This document shows, one piece after another, positions 1 through 11,199 of a DNA stretch of 64,000 nucleotides. The stretch's first letter is position 1. Each line of letters opens with the position of its first letter. This DNA is from Erigeron canadensis. Taxonomy: Eukaryota; Streptophyta; Magnoliopsida; Asterales; Asteraceae. Made by a program: the position numbers and the translations under genes. Below the pieces are notes generated by a model. The model was not told the DNA's origin and did no database searches. It saw only the letters and a list, made by a program, of their open reading frames with translations. Location of the stretch: positions 21,330,501 to 21,394,500 of the forward strand of contig NC_057761.1 of NCBI RefSeq assembly GCF_010389155.1, written 5' to 3'.

Positions 1-671
1 GTCCTAATACTACGATATACGGTACATATATAAATTGTATCATAAGGAAATTCGAATATGCCTCATACATGATTCATGAGTATGAAATAAATTATGATTA
101 AAGTAAACCGATGATCGAAGCTAAATTATAATAAACAGTAATGATAAATATAATATATGTTTAATTAGAGTTTCGGATTTACCTTAAATTTTTACTATCA
201 CATCAAAATCGGAACTTATAAGTATATAGTGGATGACGCAAATAGCCTTGTGATTTCGGATTGTAAACTCAAATTTTTGAAGTATTCATGTTATTAACTT
301 ATTATAAGTAATATAAGCAATAGGTGTTGAATTGAAAAGAAACAAAAGAGATAATTTTATTCATGAGAAAATGATTAATAAAATAATGTTATAATGTACA
401 TAGGTTAGTTTACATCAAATTAGTTTAACATATATTCTAATATTTAATTAATTAATAAATAGCATATATTAAAATAAGGAAATCATCACCTAATAGATAT
501 CTCGAATTTATGTTATTATTAGATTAGATTTGGATTAACTTTTTTAAATTTAAATATGACTGAAAGAACACGTGTCGCTTTAATAAATCGCTACGTATAA
601 CACTTAGAAATGTATATCTTCAAAATTATAAGTTTTTGTGACTTAAATGTATGAAGATCTAATATTGATTA
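1..671. other. AT-rich spacer, no gene seen
   Basis: Very AT-rich DNA with stops in all frames and no recognisable protein motif. It may be the body of the element whose Helitron-like 3' end lies at 672-702, but I cannot place a 5' end. Confidence 0.5.
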
Positions 672-702
672 TGTCGTCCCTGGACACGGGTCTAAAATCT
701 AG
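672..702 (+). mobile_element. Helitron-like 3' terminus (candidate)
   Basis: A short inverted repeat (GTCC-ct-GGAC) is followed by ACGGG, a T/A-rich spacer and a terminal CTAG at 699-702, with a T next to it. Plant Helitrons end in a short hairpin plus CTRR and insert between A and T. Only this end is recognisable and the hairpin stem is short, so the call is tentative. Confidence 0.4.
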
Positions 703-1020
703 TTACTATCTACCAATAAACTAAAACAAAATTGTAGCCTCTTTTAATTGACATGTGGCGTTATATTAGAACGACAAGTGTTTTTTTTTGGTTTTATTTA
801 ATTAATTAAAAATCTAATAAATTCTTTAAGTAATCTCATTCGTATTAAACTAGGATATTGCATATCTAATCCGTATAAGATTTATTAGTTACCTAATATA
901 ACTTACAACATTGTCGGTTTACATGTTTTGTTTATCTAAACTCAAGTTTCATGATACTCATGTAAACTTTAAGGCATCATTTTATCAAGGCTGGTAAGAT
1001 TTTAATACGTTTTCCTTATT

Positions 1021-1095
1021 ATTATTTTTTTCATTGTTATTATTATTTCATTGATTATTATTATTATTATTATCATTATTATTATTATTATAATA
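1021..1095. repeat. Imperfect ATT microsatellite
   Basis: A run of TTA/ATT trinucleotides with a few interruptions. The same trinucleotide occurs in longer tracts at 29,169-29,230, 36,067-36,151 and 37,858-37,901. Confidence 0.8.
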
Positions 1096-1514
1096 GCATT
1101 TTAAGTTAATTGATTTGAGAATTAAATAATTACTCTACCATAATAAGCATGTTGCGCTTTATATTATAAACGATTTTAGTATATTAATGATTATCATTAT
1201 ATTGTTATAGTATTCTAAGTTAATTGATTTAGTGTTTAAAAATCACACTTTCACAACAAGCATGTTGCTTTTCATATTTTGTATGATATTTTAAGTTAAA
1301 TTTTAGCTTACATGTTTAACTTGACTAAAAGCATATGATTTTTTTTTAAACATTAAAATTTAAAAGCATAAAGCATATGATTAGATTTATTATATTTAGT
1401 ATGATGGATTTAGCTATCACGCTCAGTTTTTCCTTACTACATATGTTATAACTTCTATTACTACTGATTAGACATAATGATTATTGATAAAGATATTATA
1501 GCTATTATTTGTCA

Positions 1515-1546
1515 ATCCGTGCAACATGTACGGGTGTTGATGCTAG
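1515..1546 (+). mobile_element. Helitron 3' terminus
   Basis: The hairpin CCGTGC-aacat-GTACGG (one G-T pair) is followed by a ten-base spacer and CTAG at 1,543-1,546, then T. This is the canonical 3' end of a plant Helitron in plus orientation. The body would lie upstream. No replicase or helicase coding is visible in 1-1,500, so this is a non-autonomous or truncated element. Confidence 0.6.
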
Positions 1547-2321
1547 TATTATATTATAAAAAAAATCACTTTACTTTTAGAAGTGTTGAAAAATATGTAA
1601 TATTATCATTTAGCACCTTTTTAAAAAATTTCACTTACACTACCCTCTTAACATTAATAATAAATTACACCATCAATCTTTTATCCTTTAAAATATCTCT
1701 ATTAACTTTTTACACCAATTACTTTTACATCAATTATCTACATCGCTCAACGTCTCATCTACCACCATCAGTCGACCCCACCACAACATTGTCGCCGGCA
1801 CGACCACCGCCGCATTGCACGAGTAACGTGCTAGTTTAGAACTTAAAAGAAATTAAATTTACAGTTTTCATAGAACTGGTATGAGTATTTTTTTTTATTC
1901 TTTTGTTTTTATTTAATCATTTCGTTATATAATATGATATGGAAATCTAGAATTTTTTGCATATATCTTATTCATTTTCATAAATATGTTTTTCTAATAA
2001 GAACTAATATTTTATTCACATGATACGATCATGGATACTAAATATATTTAACTGAACTTTAAAGTTTAAAATATTTCAACCAAATAAATAGTTAAAAATG
2101 ATAGAAGTGATATCATTAAAAGTTTAAAGATATTTCTTTATGCTTTCTATATAGTAACTTCTATATAGTAATATTTGTTTTTCTTCTTTCACTTTTTGGT
2201 TTGGTGATAGTAGTCGTATAATGAAAGTTATTGGACTAGATTTTGTCTTTGTATATAAATTTCTTGGGGACAGATGATAGTCCCAAGCTAATCCAACCTA
2301 AATTGTCTTATCACTATTAAC
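1547..2321. other. Spacer upstream of RLP copy 1, no gene seen
   Basis: AT-rich. The 120-codon open frame overlapping 1,477-1,839 has low-complexity composition, runs through the Helitron 3' end and resembles no family, so it is not called. No signal-peptide exon for the downstream receptor-like protein is recognisable here. Confidence 0.5.
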
Positions 2322-2324
2322 TAG

Positions 2325-3527
2325 ATAGTGGTTTCCAAAATCCATCCAGGTCTTAGAGTTGTTGCTTTGAAGAATAACAATTTCACTGGAAGCGTTCCAA
2401 CAAACTTATGCGAGTTACATAGTATACAAGTGCTGGATTTATCACATAATAACTTATATGGAATTCTTCCTGAGTGCCTAGGGAGTTTGATTAATTTGCT
2501 AGTGATTGACCTTACAAGTAACAATATAACGGGTGATATTCCAAATTCATTGGGTTCTCTATCACTACTTGAATCATTGCACTTACGTAACAACAAATTA
2601 GAGGCTAATCTCCCGGTGTCTTTACAAAACTTGAAAAACTTAGTAACAATGGATTTGGGGTACAATTCGCTGACTGGTAATATCCCTTTTTGGATTGGAA
2701 AAAAGCTATCAAAGCTTAAAATCTTGAATCTCCAATCAAACCTGTTCATGGGTATGATTCCACCGGAACTATGTCAAATCAAAACTCTTCAACATTTAAA
2801 TCTGGCAGATAATAAGATAACCGGAAACATCCCTCATTGTTTTAGTAATTTAATTGGTATGATCAAGAGTGACGTGGAGTTAACCTACAAAAGTTATATG
2901 TATGAAGAAAGTATTGAAGCTTGCATAAAGGGTATTCAGCAAAAGTACACGAGCACACTTCCATATCTTATATCCTTAGACCTCTCAAGGAACAAAATTA
3001 TTGGTGAAATTCCTGATGTGTTGATGGACCTGGTAGCATTGACGAATTTGAATCTTTCAAGAAACGAACTAAGTGGACACATTCCCACAATGATCGGAAA
3101 TCTAAAGTCAATGGAATCTTTAGATTTGTCGATGAACAAGTTGTCTAGTCAGATTCCTCCAAGTTTAGCTAGTGTCAACACTCTAGGCTATTTGAACCTA
3201 TCATTCAATAAATTATCCGGTCCATTACCAGTTGGAAATCATTTTCAGACTTTTGATAATCCCGCTATATATGAAGGGAACAACGGACTATGTGGATTCC
3301 CACTATTAAGTTGCCAAGAAAACAATTCATCATACACTCATGTTGGTGACGATGAAGGTGAGAATGGTTCACAAGCTTTCTCGTGGTTTTATGCTGGTAT
3401 GGTTCCAGGATTCGTTGTAGGTTCCATGGGACTTATTATTAGCTTGCACTATAATAGGAATTGGAGGATAACTTACTTTGAAATGATAGAGAATGTTTAC
3501 GTTTTTCTAATGGTTTCGATCAAGTGA
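2325..3527 (+). pseudogene. Receptor-like protein (LRR-RLP) copy 1, 5'-truncated
   Basis: C-terminal part of a Cf/EIX-type receptor-like protein. These are plasma-membrane proteins with extracellular leucine-rich repeats, a single membrane helix and no kinase; they act with co-receptor kinases in defence or development. The open frame follows a stop at 2,322-2,324 and has no ATG at its head, so the signal peptide, cysteine cap and early LRRs are missing. About 11 plant-type LRRs (LxxLxLxxNxLxGxIP) are visible, broken by an island around residues 180-205. After them come the usual C-terminal cap (GNNGLCGFPL), an acidic stretch and a membrane segment beginning FSWFYAGM. Compared with copy 2 at 49,905-51,815, one base is missing near 3,522. 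This produces an early stop, and the basic tail is lost. Family is confident; pseudogene status rests on the missing 5' end and the tail shift. Confidence 0.85.
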
Positions 3528-4328
3528 CTTTTGCTCAACTAAGGAGGAAGTTTTTCTAAATATATGTTTTGATGTTGTGGTTTGACTATTAAATGTATGT
3601 TATTATATATTTAAGCATGTGGTTGTTTAGTGTGATATTTATGGATTCAAAGAAATTTATAGGAAAGAAACTTTGGGCATTTTGCTCACAAGGACAATAT
3701 GAAGTTGCTTCAAGACTAAGAAAGGGGAAGTATTTTACTATTGTTAATAGGATATGGGTTTTGTATTATCTCATGCTAGGAAGAGTTTGTCAAAATATTG
3801 TTTGTATTCTCGTTATGTGTCTTCGGGTAATGTATAAAAGATTGATGGGCTAAATATATAAGGCATATAATGAACATTCCCTTATATATTGAGCATGCAA
3901 ATTATAGTTGAGTCAGCAGGAGAAATAAAAAATACTAAGCAAACATTTTTATCCGACCTTTAGAAATGCAAGAAGATCCATATTGATATACTTATTAGTA
4001 GGAGATATACACGTTTGGAATTTGTTAAATTTAAATGTATGATTAAAATATTGGTGAGTCGCGTTTACCCTTTATGGTAACTTTAAGTGAGCAAAAACGT
4101 CTCAAAGATGTAGCCAACCTTATAAAAAGAGTTTTGATTGTGGTATTTTGTATAGAGCTTTGTTAACAACAAATTGTTTAAAAAAAATAAAAATAAAAAA
4201 TAGGCATTTCGGGTTTTTATCCCCACAATCTACAAGTATCTTATATTCAAGTTTAGTTTTTAACAACATATCGTATCGTGCATTCTAGTGTATAGAGACA
4301 TTGGCGGAGCCAATGAAGTATGAGGAGG
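3528..4328. other. 3' flank of RLP copy 1, shared with RLP copy 2
   Basis: Non-coding. The stretch to about 3,915 aligns with the downstream flank of RLP copy 2, which is split there into 51,816-52,148 and 53,255-53,430. The small open frame at 3,593-3,853 lies in this flank and has no conserved counterpart in copy 2. The region around 3,745-3,765 is the empty site for the Helitron at 52,149. The rest, to 4,328, is AT-rich with nothing recognised. Confidence 0.7.
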
Positions 4329-4740
4329 CACTACAAGAAAATCTGCATTTAGCGCCGCCTTTTGTTGTCGCCATATGTCAAAAAAATCATCGCCAAATGT
4401 TTCAGTGACACACTTTGCGATGACAACACTTCGTCGCTGTAACTTCGTCTCCTATGACTTTTAGCGACTCCATTTTCGACGCTGGAAAGTGGGCCCCGTC
4501 GGGGGGAAAATAAAGGGAAAAGAAAATGAAAAATTGTTTCGCGACACATTTGCCGTCGCTAAACTTTTATTATAATTAAATATAAATGTTTTTTAAAATA
4601 AAAAATCATAATTAAAAACAATTGGCGACGGAAATGTCGTCGCTGATTCCGTCGCTAGCAAAAATTTTTTTTATCTAATTCCAAAACCTGGAAACCCTAA
4701 AAATGGTTAACTACGACTTTTCCGTCGCTAATATGAAAAA
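4329..4740 (+). mobile_element. CACTA (En/Spm-like) transposon terminus
   Basis: The segment opens with CACTACAAGAAAA at 4,329-4,341, the standard terminal inverted repeat of plant CACTA elements. Over the next 400 bp there are many short direct and inverted copies of GTCGCT/AGCGAC and CCGTCGC, the typical subterminal binding-site repeats. No matching TTTCTTGTAGTG end is found before the LTR that starts at 4,771. The element is therefore either truncated here or was split by that LTR. No transposase is visible. Confidence 0.8.
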
Positions 4741-5059
4741 ATGTGACAGCATTTGGCTGCATTTCCATAATGTAACAACCGTCTTAGAAATGTTCTTATT
4801 AAGTTCTTAACAACGTACATTTGCCATTAGAACGGCCGGACAGTTCAATTTGATTAAGTTCTTGACGTACTTTAGACCTCCATTATGTGCTTGCATGAAG
4901 GTCGATTTGATCTAAAATCTTGATTTATATGACGAGTTTATGGTTATGTGCAATGAAATATTAAAGTTCGGTTCATAAACGTTCATGTTCATAAAAGTTC
5001 TAGTTCAAAATGTTCGCAAATGGTCCTTGCATTTATGAAGTCCATTAAATATGGGAAAT

Positions 5060-5069
5060 GTATATATTG
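5060..5069 (+). promoter_or_regulatory. Putative LTR promoter TATA box
   Basis: The motif TGTATATATT sits about 290 bp into the LTR. It is followed some 50-80 bp later by a CT-rich leader-like stretch, which would suit the start of the R region. A CAG/GTAACA donor-like site lies near 5,265. Position and composition support a promoter; no transcript evidence is available. Confidence 0.4.
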
Positions 5070-5651
5070 AAAAGATGAGAACCCTAGAGAGAGAAAACTA
5101 TCACTATTCATCTTCTTCTTCTCTCTTCTTTCTCACTCTAAAACACATAGTGCAGCCACATTTTCACACTAAATTCAATCTTTGATTTTGTGTTGTTAAA
5201 CCAAAATCATTTGTACTTTTAGCATCCTTGTGATAATCAAAACGTGTTTCTGGAATCAAATCTCAGGTAACAACAACAAATTATGAGATTTTGATCAAAT
5301 TAAAAGTGAACTTTTCAACTTTATGTTCTTGATGATTGGTCCAATTTTGATATGAAATTGTGTTAAAGGTTAATGGGTTTGTGTCTAAATGTGTTTAATA
5401 ACATATATGTGAACAAATTTGGGTCATAACATGCTTTAATCTTCAAAACCCATTTTTGAAAAAGAAAGGAAACTTGTTCTTGATGTGCCACACCTATTTT
5501 ATGTTATAGATGATCTTGAAATCATTAAAAGTGTTAATGGTTGGTGTTTATATGCAAATATGTACAAGTTCTGTGTTCTAACTTGTCCCGGATTCGATCT
5601 AGATCTTTGTGAATTGAGCTTGTTCTTGTTTCAGCCGTGTTTGGCTCTTGA

Positions 5652-6113
5652 AACGATCCTGAGGAACGATCTTGAGCCCAAGATCGTTCTGGCCAGCTTC
5701 CTTGATTCATTGTTCATGTTCGTTTGATCTTGTGTGGTGTTGTGGTGATGTTAGTACGTTAATGGGTAACCGACCCTTTGGATTGGTTTTGCTCAAACAC
5801 TTGATCATGTCCTTGGAATGGGACGATCTTGTGCTAGGTTCAGTAGAACAATCTTATGCTAAGTCCAGTAGGACGATCTTGTTCAAATACTTAAGACGAT
5901 CTTGAGTTCTTGTCCTCTAAAACGATCTTGTACCTTGTTCCTTAAAACGATCTTGTGAGACGATCTTAATCCTTGTACATTGAAACGATCTTGGAGAAAC
6001 AACCTTGACCTTGAGGCATTTAAAACAATCCTGGCTAGACAACAGAACGATCCTGACATGTCCATTGAGACGATCTTGGCTTCAAAACCCTAAAACGATC
6101 TTACGTTCATCTT
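5652..6113. repeat. Array of the 9-mer ACGATCTTG in the LTR
   Basis: At least twelve copies of ACGATC(T/C)TG or one-base variants lie within about 460 bp, irregularly spaced and mostly in one orientation, with one inverted copy (CAAGATCGT) near 5,680. Spacing is not constant, so this is not a simple tandem repeat; it resembles a cluster of protein-binding sites or a decayed minisatellite. Confidence 0.8.
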
Positions 6114-7779
6114 TTAACAACACGTACTTGTTCCATATCATGCCACACTTGATCCTTATTCATCAAATCAGTTCTTGACAACATCATTACTTGATTAAAC
6201 ACATCAAAGGCTGTTCATTAACATCTTAGCTAGATCATGGTTCGATCTAAGACGACGTACAAAGTGCAATCCCTAATTAAGTACAATTAAGACATGTTCT
6301 ATCTTGATTATCAAAGTACGAGTCCTATGATCAACTAAATTGAGTTCTAAGGACTAAAAGTTCATCATTAAAGACATGTTCAACTTATTAACACGATAAG
6401 TACTTAAGTGTGAGTTCAAAGACGTTCAGTTCGAGTCCAGTCCATGTACTTAAAGTTCATTTAAAACTCTTTTGAGTCAAAACGTTCAAAGATCTTCAGA
6501 GGACCAAATCATCAGTTCATCAAGGACATTTCAGTGATTGAATAATCACATGAATTAATATACGTACTTATTTATGATCTATGATATGTACTTAGGCATC
6601 CAACAAGACGTGCTTGGATTGCGATAGATATACTTATCTATCTTTGTGCTTGTTCATTGTGCTAATACTACTTGTGCTTGTACCAGATCACTGTGAGTTC
6701 ACTAATCCCCCTTTCGTACATTTGTTCAAAGTTCTTTATCGGGGACTGAAAAGCATGAAAACTATTTTCGTACTTGTACATATGTTCGTGAACTATTTTA
6801 CGTACTATATTATGAGCTTGATCTTGAACTACTTATGAAATGATTCTTAAACTGTTTGAAGGAGTATTTAAGTTTTGAATGGGCAGGATCTTGAATACAT
6901 TTATTTTACTGTACTTGATCTTTATCATGTTCTAGTTCGTACATGTACTTGTTCAGTTCTTGTTCACTGCTATCAATTCATATCCCACAGTTCAGGGAAT
7001 GAACCGTAGGTAATTATGGACAGCGCTATTTAGGGTAGGCCCACCCTCATTCTCCACAGTTCAGGAGGATGCATATTACTTGTTCTTGTTCATGTCATTG
7101 TTCTGACATAGATCTTACTTGACGTACTTGAGCTATATGAGCATACTATTACATTAAGGTTCAGTTCTGGCCAATCGGTTTAGCAGTGAAAACTTATAAC
7201 TAAAGTTTATTATATGTTCTTGTTCTATTCATACTATTATGAAGTGCTTGTGTTCAAAGTGCAGTTCTTGACCTAGTTCTTACTATCATAAAGTACTTAT
7301 ATTCAAAGTGTAGATCTCGACCTAGTCCTTATTATTACAAAGTACATTGGTTCGACGTACAAAACTTATGATCTTGTTCTTATTATACATATATACGTAT
7401 ATGTAAACTAAAAGTACATTACGTGAATCTCACCAACTACTTCTGTAGTTGACCTTTTGAACTTACATGCTTTTTAGGCTAGGTTCATAGTTCTTTAGCA
7501 TAGGAGTCTTCCTTTCTAAGCTCATACTTTTGGCGATTGTCCGAGCGTACAAGTTCAGGAACTATGAAGATCTTCCTTGCTACATCGGTTCAAGTTCTGT
7601 TCTTAAAAGACAATTGTTCTGTCTTCCAGTTATTGACTATTTTAAGTTCATTTATGTCCTGTAATAACAATCGTACTTTTGTTCTTTAAATATAATGATG
7701 GCTGTGTTGGAACTTGTACTGTGTGCAATTGTGCTTATCTGTGCATTCCGTATATTCCGCTTTAGCGGGGTGTTACAGT

Positions 7780-7797
7780 TGGTATCAAGAGCCATGG
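7780..7797 (+). other. Primer-binding site (initiator Met tRNA)
   Basis: The sequence TGGTATCAAGAGCCATGG begins two bases after the LTR end. It matches the usual plant tRNA-iMet-complementary site TGGTATCAGAGC with one extra A. It marks the LTR boundary and the start of minus-strand synthesis. Confidence 0.85.
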
Positions 7798-8280
7798 TTA
7801 TAGTGAACACCGAGCTTTTCCTAAGGAAAACTCGAGCTATAACTTGAATCCACTCTGAGGTGATTCTTTGGTGACCGGTTTGAGTAGTAGGTACTCTTAT
7901 CATAATTAGATGTAACCTGATCAACTACATATAATTACGATAAAAGCACCTAGGACCTCAAGGTGTGTCATTGAAGGTGTCATCCACTTCTTAGAGCTCA
8001 ATTAAGAACTTCATGCAATCTCATTCTCGATCAGATCAGTTCTAGTTCATGTCCTAGTTCATTTGTTCTCTTATAGTTCATTCGTTCTTGTAAGACATAC
8101 GTGTTTGTGCTTCGATTATAGGCCTTAGAGCTTATACGACTATGGGTCCTTATCGTACGACCGACGACTGTAATGTGCTAAAGACGATCATTTATTAACG
8201 TACTACGTGCTTGGAGCTATAGACTTGTTCGAAAAGTAATCGAGTTAATATTTTCGTCTTATCAGGAGATATAAGGAAGG
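7798..8280 (+). other. Retrotransposon leader between PBS and gag
   Basis: No coding potential is recognised. This is the expected untranslated leader and packaging region between the primer-binding site and gag. Confidence 0.55.
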
Positions 8281-8640
8281 ATGCCTGCTAAACGGGGAAG
8301 AAAACCTAGAGTTGAACCCGCTGTTGAACCTGCTGAACCTGCTGAACCTGAACCAAGTGCTAATGCTACTGTCAACTTCACTCTAGAAGACGTAGCGAAC
8401 CTCATCACTAACCGCATGAATGCGATGATGCCGAATCTTGCTACACAAGTTGCTCAGATGCTAGAGATTCCTTTGACTGAAGGTACCAGAACTACCAAAG
8501 TCACTCAGAACAAGAGAGCTCAAGGAGAACCTGAACAGAACCAGGAAGTACATAGTGATTCTGATGGTGCTAGTCAGATCAACACCCAAGCTGCTACTGA
8601 GGGCAGAGTTACCCGAAGTAGGGGTTGTTTGTTCAAGACT
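8281..8640 (+). pseudogene. gag N-terminus of the LTR retrotransposon, truncated
   Basis: The ATG follows a purine-rich AAGGAAGG. The first residues (MPAKRGRKPR) are basic, then comes a proline/glutamate/alanine-rich repeat (EPAEPAEPEP). A helical stretch with FTLEDVANLI follows, then an acidic linker; this is the usual opening of gypsy gag proteins. After about 115-120 residues (TRSRG) the resemblance stops and the frame runs on into unrelated sequence to 8,796. The capsid core, zinc knuckle and all of pol are missing. The element was therefore cut by deletion or by a later rearrangement near 8,625-8,640. Confidence 0.75.
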
Positions 8641-9518
8641 TTTACTCAGTGCAAACCCCTAGTGCAAACCCCGAAGTCAACCACCTTGACTTCCCTCGAC
8701 TTCAAATGTAATTGCATTAAATTAAGTACAAATTCTCTAGAGTTTAAAAATAATCGTGACAAGATTAAGGTGCTCACGTGGTACCACCAACCGTGAACAA
8801 AATATCGAATCACCTAACTGCTAGTTAAATTACCCAAGCCGGTACCACCAAAGCAAAGACAATTCTTCCAACAATCAGTTTTATTGACTATCAAATTATC
8901 AATTGAACCTAAGTGACAATAACGTGGTACCACCAACCGATATCAATCACGTTGACAAAATTAATCTTTTCTTAAAATGATATTCACTATCATACCATGA
9001 ACTAGTGATAATTACTCATAGAAAAGTAACCGTTTTAAAATCACATACACATTCAACTGGTACCACCAACGAAGAATCATATGCAACCAATATCAAAATT
9101 AATTAATAAAAAGAATTAACATCATCAAGATCACAGAACAACGATAATTTAATAAACTCTTTTGAATTAAAAATATTGCAATCACATTATCCGTCTTGTT
9201 TCATCAAGGTGGATGATTAAACGTTTAGCCACTCATGATCAATCCACAATAATAATTAAAATAGAAGAGAAACATGATGTACCAATCGTTTGATGAAAAA
9301 TAAATTGCAAGACAATAAGTAGATACGATCTAGATGGGTGCCCGTGAATCTTCAACGAATCCGCCTAAGAAATTATGTTGATTGGAGATTGAAGAATCCT
9401 TGTAGAACAGCTCCTAGAAAGATTTTTGATACTAGAAAATTCGTCCAAGGGTTTGTAATTATACCTCCTTGAAAACTGATGCATAAATCGGCCTGAAAAA
9501 CCTTGTTGGCCAACCTTT
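8641..9518. repeat. Spacer with four GGTACCACCAA motifs
   Basis: No gene seen. The 11-mer GGTACCACCAA occurs at about 8,780, 8,841, 8,926 and 9,059, in three copies preceded or followed by GTG/CCG. All are in the same orientation, at intervals of 61, 85 and 133 bp. This may be the non-coding part of another retroelement. The origin is not recognised. Confidence 0.6.
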
Positions 9519-9811
9519 CACTGCGGCGCAGTGAAGGTGTGATGCCCCCCACTGCAGCGTAACCCAAAATCTCTGTCCATTTGCTCGCTTTACTTTGGTC
9601 TGACTGCGACGCAGTGGCATGGTTTTTTATCCTCACTGCGATGCAGTCAAGCTCTTTAACTCGGTGCCTGTTGATTCTGGACCACTGCGGCGCAGTGGGA
9701 CTCGATGACACCCACTACGGCGCAACCCAAATTCTCTGTTCGAAATCCTTGCTCGTTCTGATGACCACTGCGGCGCAGTGGACATGTGTAACCCTCCACT
9801 GCATCGCAGTA
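9519..9811. repeat. Array of GC-rich palindromes (CACTGCGGCGCAGTG)
   Basis: Eight copies or near copies of the 15-bp near-perfect palindrome CACTGCGGCGCAGTG lie at about 9,519, 9,550, 9,602, 9,634, 9,682, 9,709, 9,764 and 9,797. Between some of them sits a shared phrase (AACCCAAA then TCTCTGT), indicating a higher-order duplication of about 160 bp. Some copies are degraded on one arm. The opposing open frames across it are by-products of the palindromes. Confidence 0.85.
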
Positions 9812-10469
9812 TTAAATCTCAGATCAAATCCACCATTCTTCCAACTTATAACCCGCAACTTCCATCATTTCTTCCACTTCAAACGACTCTCAACATCATG
9901 AACTATTGTCTTGGCCAAAAGTCTTCCAAACGTGTGCCAAATGACCACATAACCTGCTTAGCGCCTGAAAACACTAACAAACACCATAAACGCGCCAAAT
10001 GCACACAAAATAGACTCAAAACACTTAATATAATGGCCAATAACGATGTAGGTAATGGGTATAAATTAGTCACATCATGAAGCCTTACACCTACCTTAGA
10101 CAACGAGATGCTGACCATGAGTCATTACAAGTATTCGAGTCATTACAAGTATTCAAAATAAAAAACCTCAATACTTGCCATCTTTAAAGATCGACTTTGA
10201 GTAAAACCATGCGTCTGATGAGTTAACTAGTCTATCATTGGCAATATAATCAAATATTTAATTTTAAGAATCAAAGAACCGTGAGTGGTTAATAACATTG
10301 TTCTATTTAAAATTAGAAAAATGCTAAACAAAACTTTTAGAGATTTACTATGCATAAAAAGATTATACCTTTCCATATAAAAAGTCCAGCCGTAATTTTT
10401 ATTAATTTTTATGGTAAGCTTACTAAGTGAAAACCTGACTTAGTTTAGAAAACCCCTAAAATCAAATAT
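9812..10469. other. Spacer, no gene seen
   Basis: Open frames on both strands in the first 300 bp are extensions of the palindrome array and match no family. The remainder is AT-rich non-coding DNA leading into the start of the CXIP4 tandem duplication. Confidence 0.5.
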
Positions 10470-11199
10470 CCTACCCAGCACAAACTCAAATTCTATATAT
10501 AATCCACTTTTTACGATTTCCCCTTCTCAATTTTCCCTTATCATTGCAAACTTCAAATTGAGAGCGATCACATAAACCTAATAACATGTATGTTTTTATA
10601 TATCAATATATATGTGTATGTGTGTCTCTATATCATTGTTTTCTTTTTGAATATGGTTAATTTTATCGATTAATTGGTGATTTATTTGCATGCTATTATC
10701 GAAACCCTAATTATAATGTAGTGAATTTCGATCGATATAGATATGTCGATTCATGCCTCTAATTTTAAATCGGAATACCCGACCCGACCCAAACTCGGTT
10801 TCTGTCTATCATCCACTTTTTATGATTTCCCCCTTTTCCACTAACTAATCACAGGCATTCTTCTATACATATATATATATACTAGTGCCTAGACCCGTGC
10901 GATGCATGGACAACCTAAAATTTTGACGTAAATTGTATAGATCTTTGAATACGCAACGTCTGAACATATATGTATAGATATCATAAAGCAATATGTCACA
11001 ATTTACTGGAGTTGGAATTAATTCATGTACCCATGGCAAAATAGTAACAGTAATAACATTCACATGCTCGTATTATTAAATTGAAAAGAAAGTGCAAAGA
11101 CAATAATGATGATTGTAATCAGAACCAAACTTCATGTGCACATCTTATTTAAAGCAAATACAAACTATTGGAAATAGAAAAAACAATAACAATGTCAAA

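Larger units (their letters stand above)
4771..7777 (+). mobile_element. Long (3.0 kb) 5' LTR of an LTR retrotransposon, probably Ty3/gypsy
   Basis: The LTR starts TGTAACA at 4,771 and ends TGTTACA at 7,777, a perfect 7-bp terminal inverted repeat with TG...CA. A tRNA-Met primer-binding site follows two bases later and a gag-like ORF starts at 8,281. An LTR near 3,007 bp is long and suits large gypsy (Tekay/Del, Tat or similar) elements, but no pol domain is present to settle the lineage. The 3' LTR is absent, so no target-site duplication can be confirmed. It contains a TATA motif near 5,060 and an internal array of a 9-mer. Small open frames inside it are not convincing genes. Confidence 0.85.

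Noticed and set aside
1477..1839. 120-codon open frame on the plus strand
   Set aside because: AT-driven, low-complexity translation, crosses a Helitron 3' end, no conserved motif.
4349..4549. 66-codon minus-strand frame
   Set aside because: Lies wholly in CACTA subterminal repeats.
9373..9901. Opposing open frames of about 105 codons
   Set aside because: They are generated by the palindrome array, which reads similarly on both strands. No family resemblance.
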